23,933 nucleotides of DNA from a virus: IMG/VR virus record IMGVR_UViG_3300030108_003438, positions 1 through 23,933 of that record; one strand, given 5' to 3'. Below are positions 21,208 to 23,933 of the stretch, one piece after another. Under the pieces are notes generated by a model, which had not been told where the DNA came from, made no database searches, and was given only the letters and a program-made list of their open reading frames with translations. How positions within the stretch are numbered: position 1 is the first letter of the stretch; every line of letters starts with the position of its first letter. The position numbers were made by a program, and so were the translations under genes.

Positions 21208-23933
21208 TGGCTGATATTAACGAAACACCACAAGAAGGCATTGATCAGTATGATGCTGGTATGTCTACAGATCCCTTTGCTGCATTTTCTGCTGCGGTAG
21301 ATAATAGAAATCGATTAGAGGATCAAAGAATTAGTGAGATAGGTGCAAGACAATACGCACAAAATACAAATGCAGGAATGGAAAGGGAAGCTGGTTTAGT
21401 TCCAGAAGGTGTAGGTATGGATCCAAATGTATACTCTGCACCTACATTTAGTGCTCCTGACATAGCTATACCGATAGGAGGTTTAGTTGGTTCTTTTGGA
21501 GGACCTACGGGTACTCTTGCTGGTGCTGCAGTTGGTGCAGGTATATCACAAGCTCTTGGATCAGAATCACAATTATCAAGAAGTATAGCTGCAGGTACTG
21601 GTCAACTAATAGAAGGAACAGGAGATACATATGAATTTCTTAAAGCAGCTGTAACTCCATGGGACGAAGATGTAGATCAAAAAACAACTATTGGAGATTT
21701 TTTACAAAGAAAAGGATCAGAAATACAAAATAAAAATCAAGTATTTATACCTGAAGAAATGAAAAATGTTGGTTGGGCACAATTAGCTGATCCAAGATTT
21801 TGGGCTACGGATGTGGCAAAACTATTACCATATTCTATGTCTTTCTTTTTACCAGCAGGTGCTGCAGCAAAATCAATTAGATTATTATTAAACTCTAATA
21901 AAGCATACAAAGCAGCGAGAACATTAGGTGTAGGCGAAAAATTATATAAACCAGTAATATCAAAAGCAACCAAAAGACAAGCTAAAAGAAGAGGTTTGCA
22001 AGAAGGTGAAGAGTTTGCAAAAATGGAAATGCGTAAAGGCATTGATATTGCTACTGCTTCTATTGGTGGTGGTGTAGGTGGTAACTTTGCAGAAGGTGCT
22101 TTTGTAGCAGGAGAAACTATGCAACAGGCTTTAGCGGATGGTTTAACTCCACAAGAAGCACAAGCTGCAGCAACGCAAGTATGGAAAGATAATACAAACT
22201 GGATTGCAGCTGATGTAGCACAATTTGGTCTTGTATTTGGAGGGTTAGGTAGATTAGCGGCTGGCTTTAGACGTATACCAAAACCTATGCCTTTTGCACA
22301 AAAAATTGCACCATTTATTCAAGCTACTGCTACTGGATCTATAGAGGGTGTTGCTGAACAATATCAGGAAGTATATCAAGAGTGGATTAAAAATAGAGCT
22401 ATTGCTGAACAAAAGGGCGAAGACTATATGACTTATACTGAGTTTTTCAAAAGTCCTGAAATGTTAGATGTTCGTGTTTCTGCATTTGCTTTAGGTGCTA
22501 CGATGGGTGCTAGAGGGGGTTATGTAGATGCTATAGCAGAAAGAGACTATCAAATACAAGAGCAACAAACAAGACTCGGTGATTTGATGGATGTAAATAA
22601 ATTTGAACAAGCACAATCTATGCGTAAAGACATTATAGCGTATACTGTTATAGATAGTAATGGTAATGCTGTATTAGCTAAAAGTCGTGTAGAAAGAATG
22701 GTTGCTGAAGGTCAAATGAAAGAAGAAGTTGGGCTACAACTAATAGAAGCTATAGAGCAGTATGAAGATATTTATGAATCTTCACACAAAGGCAATCGTC
22801 TATCACAAGCAGGTAAAAGACAAATATTTTTATCACGTGTTGAAATAGCAGAAAGAGAAGCAGCTATTGAAAGATCTAATGAAAGTAGAGAAGAAGAATT
22901 AAAACAAGTTGAACTAGACATTCAAGATGAAACATTGCTTGAGCAAACAAAACAAGAAATAAATGATAACTTTGATAAAGAAGTAAATATTTATAATCAA
23001 GAAATTCAAGAGTTTAAAGATCTTATACAAAATTTAGCAACAGTAAAATTAGGTAAACTTACTAAAGACAAAACAAGAGTAAAAAGATCTTCTGTTGGAT
23101 TAACGCCTAAACAGTTTAAAGAGTTTACAACCGAAGGCAGACAAGAAGAAAAAGATAAACCAGGTATAATACAAAGAGCTACAGAGGCTGTAACAAAAGG
23201 TGTTAAAGCTGTAGCTAAGGGAGTTGGAAAAGCTGTGCAAACAGTAAGAGAACAAGGTGTAAAGGAAGCAGCTACAAAAACAATAAAATCTGAACCAGCA
23301 CAAAAGTTGTCTAATTTTTTTAGAACACAAATAAAAAAAGGAACAAACTTTACAAAAAAATATTTAGATAAAGTTTCTCCAGGTGCATCACAAAAAATAG
23401 AAGATAGGATTAAATCTTTTAGAGAAGAACTTGGCGAAAGATTACCTACTAAAGAAGAGGCAAAACAAAAAGCATCTGAAATTGTAGATAGTATTAAAAA
23501 AAGAGATTTAACAGGTGCAACCACTGCTGTTATAAATGAAATAAAATCTTTTGTTGAAAATAAAATAAAAGACAGTTCTATAGGTGAAACTTTATCAGAT
23601 GTTGTAAAGTCAGCAAAAGCTAAGATTGATGCTAAAACAGAAGAGTTACAGGAACGTACAGAAAAAGTTAAAGAAACTGCAAAAGAAACTGCAAAAGAAA
23701 CAGAAACTGTAGATAAAGCTAAAGATTCTATAACTCCTGATAAAATACAAAATCATAAAAAAGCAAAGTATGCTAATAATAAAGAAATGGTAGAAAAAGG
23801 CAAGCCTATACTTTCTTCTACAAATACAGGAACTGTTGGTGGTGTTAGATATAGATTTAAAATAGAAGAGTTTGAAGATGGCACTATGTTGTTTAATGTA
23901 AGTGAGTTAGATAAAGGGGATCTACCAGTAAAA
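21207..23933 (+). CDS. Very large internal virion/polyvalent-type protein (3' end outside window)
   Basis: An open frame of 909 codons runs to the window edge without a stop. The start ATG overlaps the previous stop (TAATG). Residues ~83-115 (Gly/Ala-rich, IPIGGLVGSFGGP, LAGAAVGAGI), ~205-225 (LLPYSMSFFLPAGAAAKS) and ~280-300 are hydrophobic and could enter membranes. Residues 377-393 contain GSIEGVAEQYQEVYQEW, a Gly/Glu/Gln helix of the kind I recall from large polyvalent phage proteins. From ~500 to ~830 the protein is a Lys/Glu coiled coil that grades into Ala/Lys-rich amphipathic repeats (QRATEAVTKGVKAVAKGVGK; KETAKETAKETETV). The last visible residues (GGVRYRFKIEEFEDGTMLF) look like the start of a new beta domain. 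Probable ejected protein; downstream domains are unseen. Confidence 0.55.
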   Translation, partial: MADINETPQEGIDQYDAGMSTDPFAAFSAAVDNRNRLEDQRISEIGARQYAQNTNAGMEREAGLVPEGVGMDPNVYSAPTFSAPDIAIPIGGLVGSFGGPTGTLAGAAVGAGISQALGSESQLSRSIAAGTGQLIEGTGDTYEFLKAAVTPWDEDVDQKTTIGDFLQRKGSEIQNKNQVFIPEEMKNVGWAQLADPRFWATDVAKLLPYSMSFFLPAGAAAKSIRLLLNSNKAYKAARTLGVGEKLYKPVISKATKRQAKRRGLQEGEEFAKMEMRKGIDIATASIGGGVGGNFAEGAFVAGETMQQALADGLTPQEAQAAATQVWKDNTNWIAADVAQFGLVFGGLGRLAAGFRRIPKPMPFAQKIAPFIQATATGSIEGVAEQYQEVYQEWIKNRAIAEQKGEDYMTYTEFFKSPEMLDVRVSAFALGATMGARGGYVDAIAERDYQIQEQQTRLGDLMDVNKFEQAQSMRKDIIAYTVIDSNGNAVLAKSRVERMVAEGQMKEEVGLQLIEAIEQYEDIYESSHKGNRLSQAGKRQIFLSRVEIAEREAAIERSNESREEELKQVELDIQDETLLEQTKQEINDNFDKEVNIYNQEIQEFKDLIQNLATVKLGKLTKDKTRVKRSSVGLTPKQFKEFTTEGRQEEKDKPGIIQRATEAVTKGVKAVAKGVGKAVQTVREQGVKEAATKTIKSEPAQKLSNFFRTQIKKGTNFTKKYLDKVSPGASQKIEDRIKSFREELGERLPTKEEAKQKASEIVDSIKKRDLTGATTAVINEIKSFVENKIKDSSIGETLSDVVKSAKAKIDAKTEELQERTEKVKETAKETAKETETVDKAKDSITPDKIQNHKKAKYANNKEMVEKGKPILSSTNTGTVGGVRYRFKIEEFEDGTMLFNVSELDKGDLPVK

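Noticed and set aside
23006-23524. 172-codon open frame on the minus strand
   Set aside because: It is antisense to the Lys/Glu-rich coiled coil of the large protein; the Phe/Ser/Leu-rich translation is what the complement of such a sequence gives, and there is no start context.
23673-23702. 12-bp tandem repeat GAAACTGCAAAA, just over two copies
   Set aside because: It simply encodes the KETA coiled-coil repeat of the large protein; no CRISPR or origin character.

Overview
This AT-rich, fully coding-dense window is the virion structural module of a tailed phage. It most likely infects a Bacteroidetes (Flavobacteriia-like) host. Every credible gene lies on the + strand. The gene order is portal C-terminus, scaffold-like protein, major capsid protein, decoration-type proteins, head-tail connector (ring) proteins, a giant tail protein, then a run of internal/ejected proteins. 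The portal, capsid, ring and 1942-residue tail proteins carry sequence signatures that I recognise from crAss-like (Crassvirales-type) podoviruses. That assignment rests on remembered family patterns, not a database search. The Bacteroidetes-type -7 promoter element TAnnTTTG next to two genes, and the lack of Shine-Dalgarno sequences with A-rich leaders instead, agree with such a host. The AT-rich base use and the fibre-like decoration proteins would fit a marine or other environmental phage rather than a gut one, but this is a guess.

Layout. 1-877: portal C-terminus, cut by the window edge. 912-1958: acidic scaffold-like protein. 2047-3618: major capsid protein. 3636-4647: two small beta-rich proteins, probably capsid decoration or head fibre, separated by a structured 145-nt gap. 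4665-4703: a terminator hairpin followed immediately by a promoter. 4704-6261: a 67-residue basic protein, a 228-residue unknown and a connector. 6241-6356: a second terminator-promoter junction. 6357-9156: ring/connector proteins plus two small proteins. 9156-14984: the giant muzzle/stabilization-type tail protein. 14984 to the window end: five consecutive probable internal virion proteins, the last one open at the window edge.

The genes form three probable transcription blocks, divided at about 4.69 kb and 6.34 kb by terminator/promoter junctions. In the third block several genes are joined by one-base TAATG stop-start overlaps, which suggests translational coupling of muzzle and ejected proteins. 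Portal, scaffold and capsid proteins would build the prohead. The 213-, 299-, 334- and perhaps 154-residue proteins would stack under the portal, and the 1942-residue protein would close the short tail. The hydrophobic, coiled-coil and amphipathic proteins from 14984 on would be packaged and ejected with the DNA.

No lysis, replication, integration, tRNA, CRISPR or insertion-sequence feature was seen. The most interesting points are an extra beta-domain inserted into a ring protein, two promoters placed so that transcription should begin at the start codon, a structured intergenic RNA before the 187-residue gene, and a degenerate lysozyme-like region in an internal virion protein.
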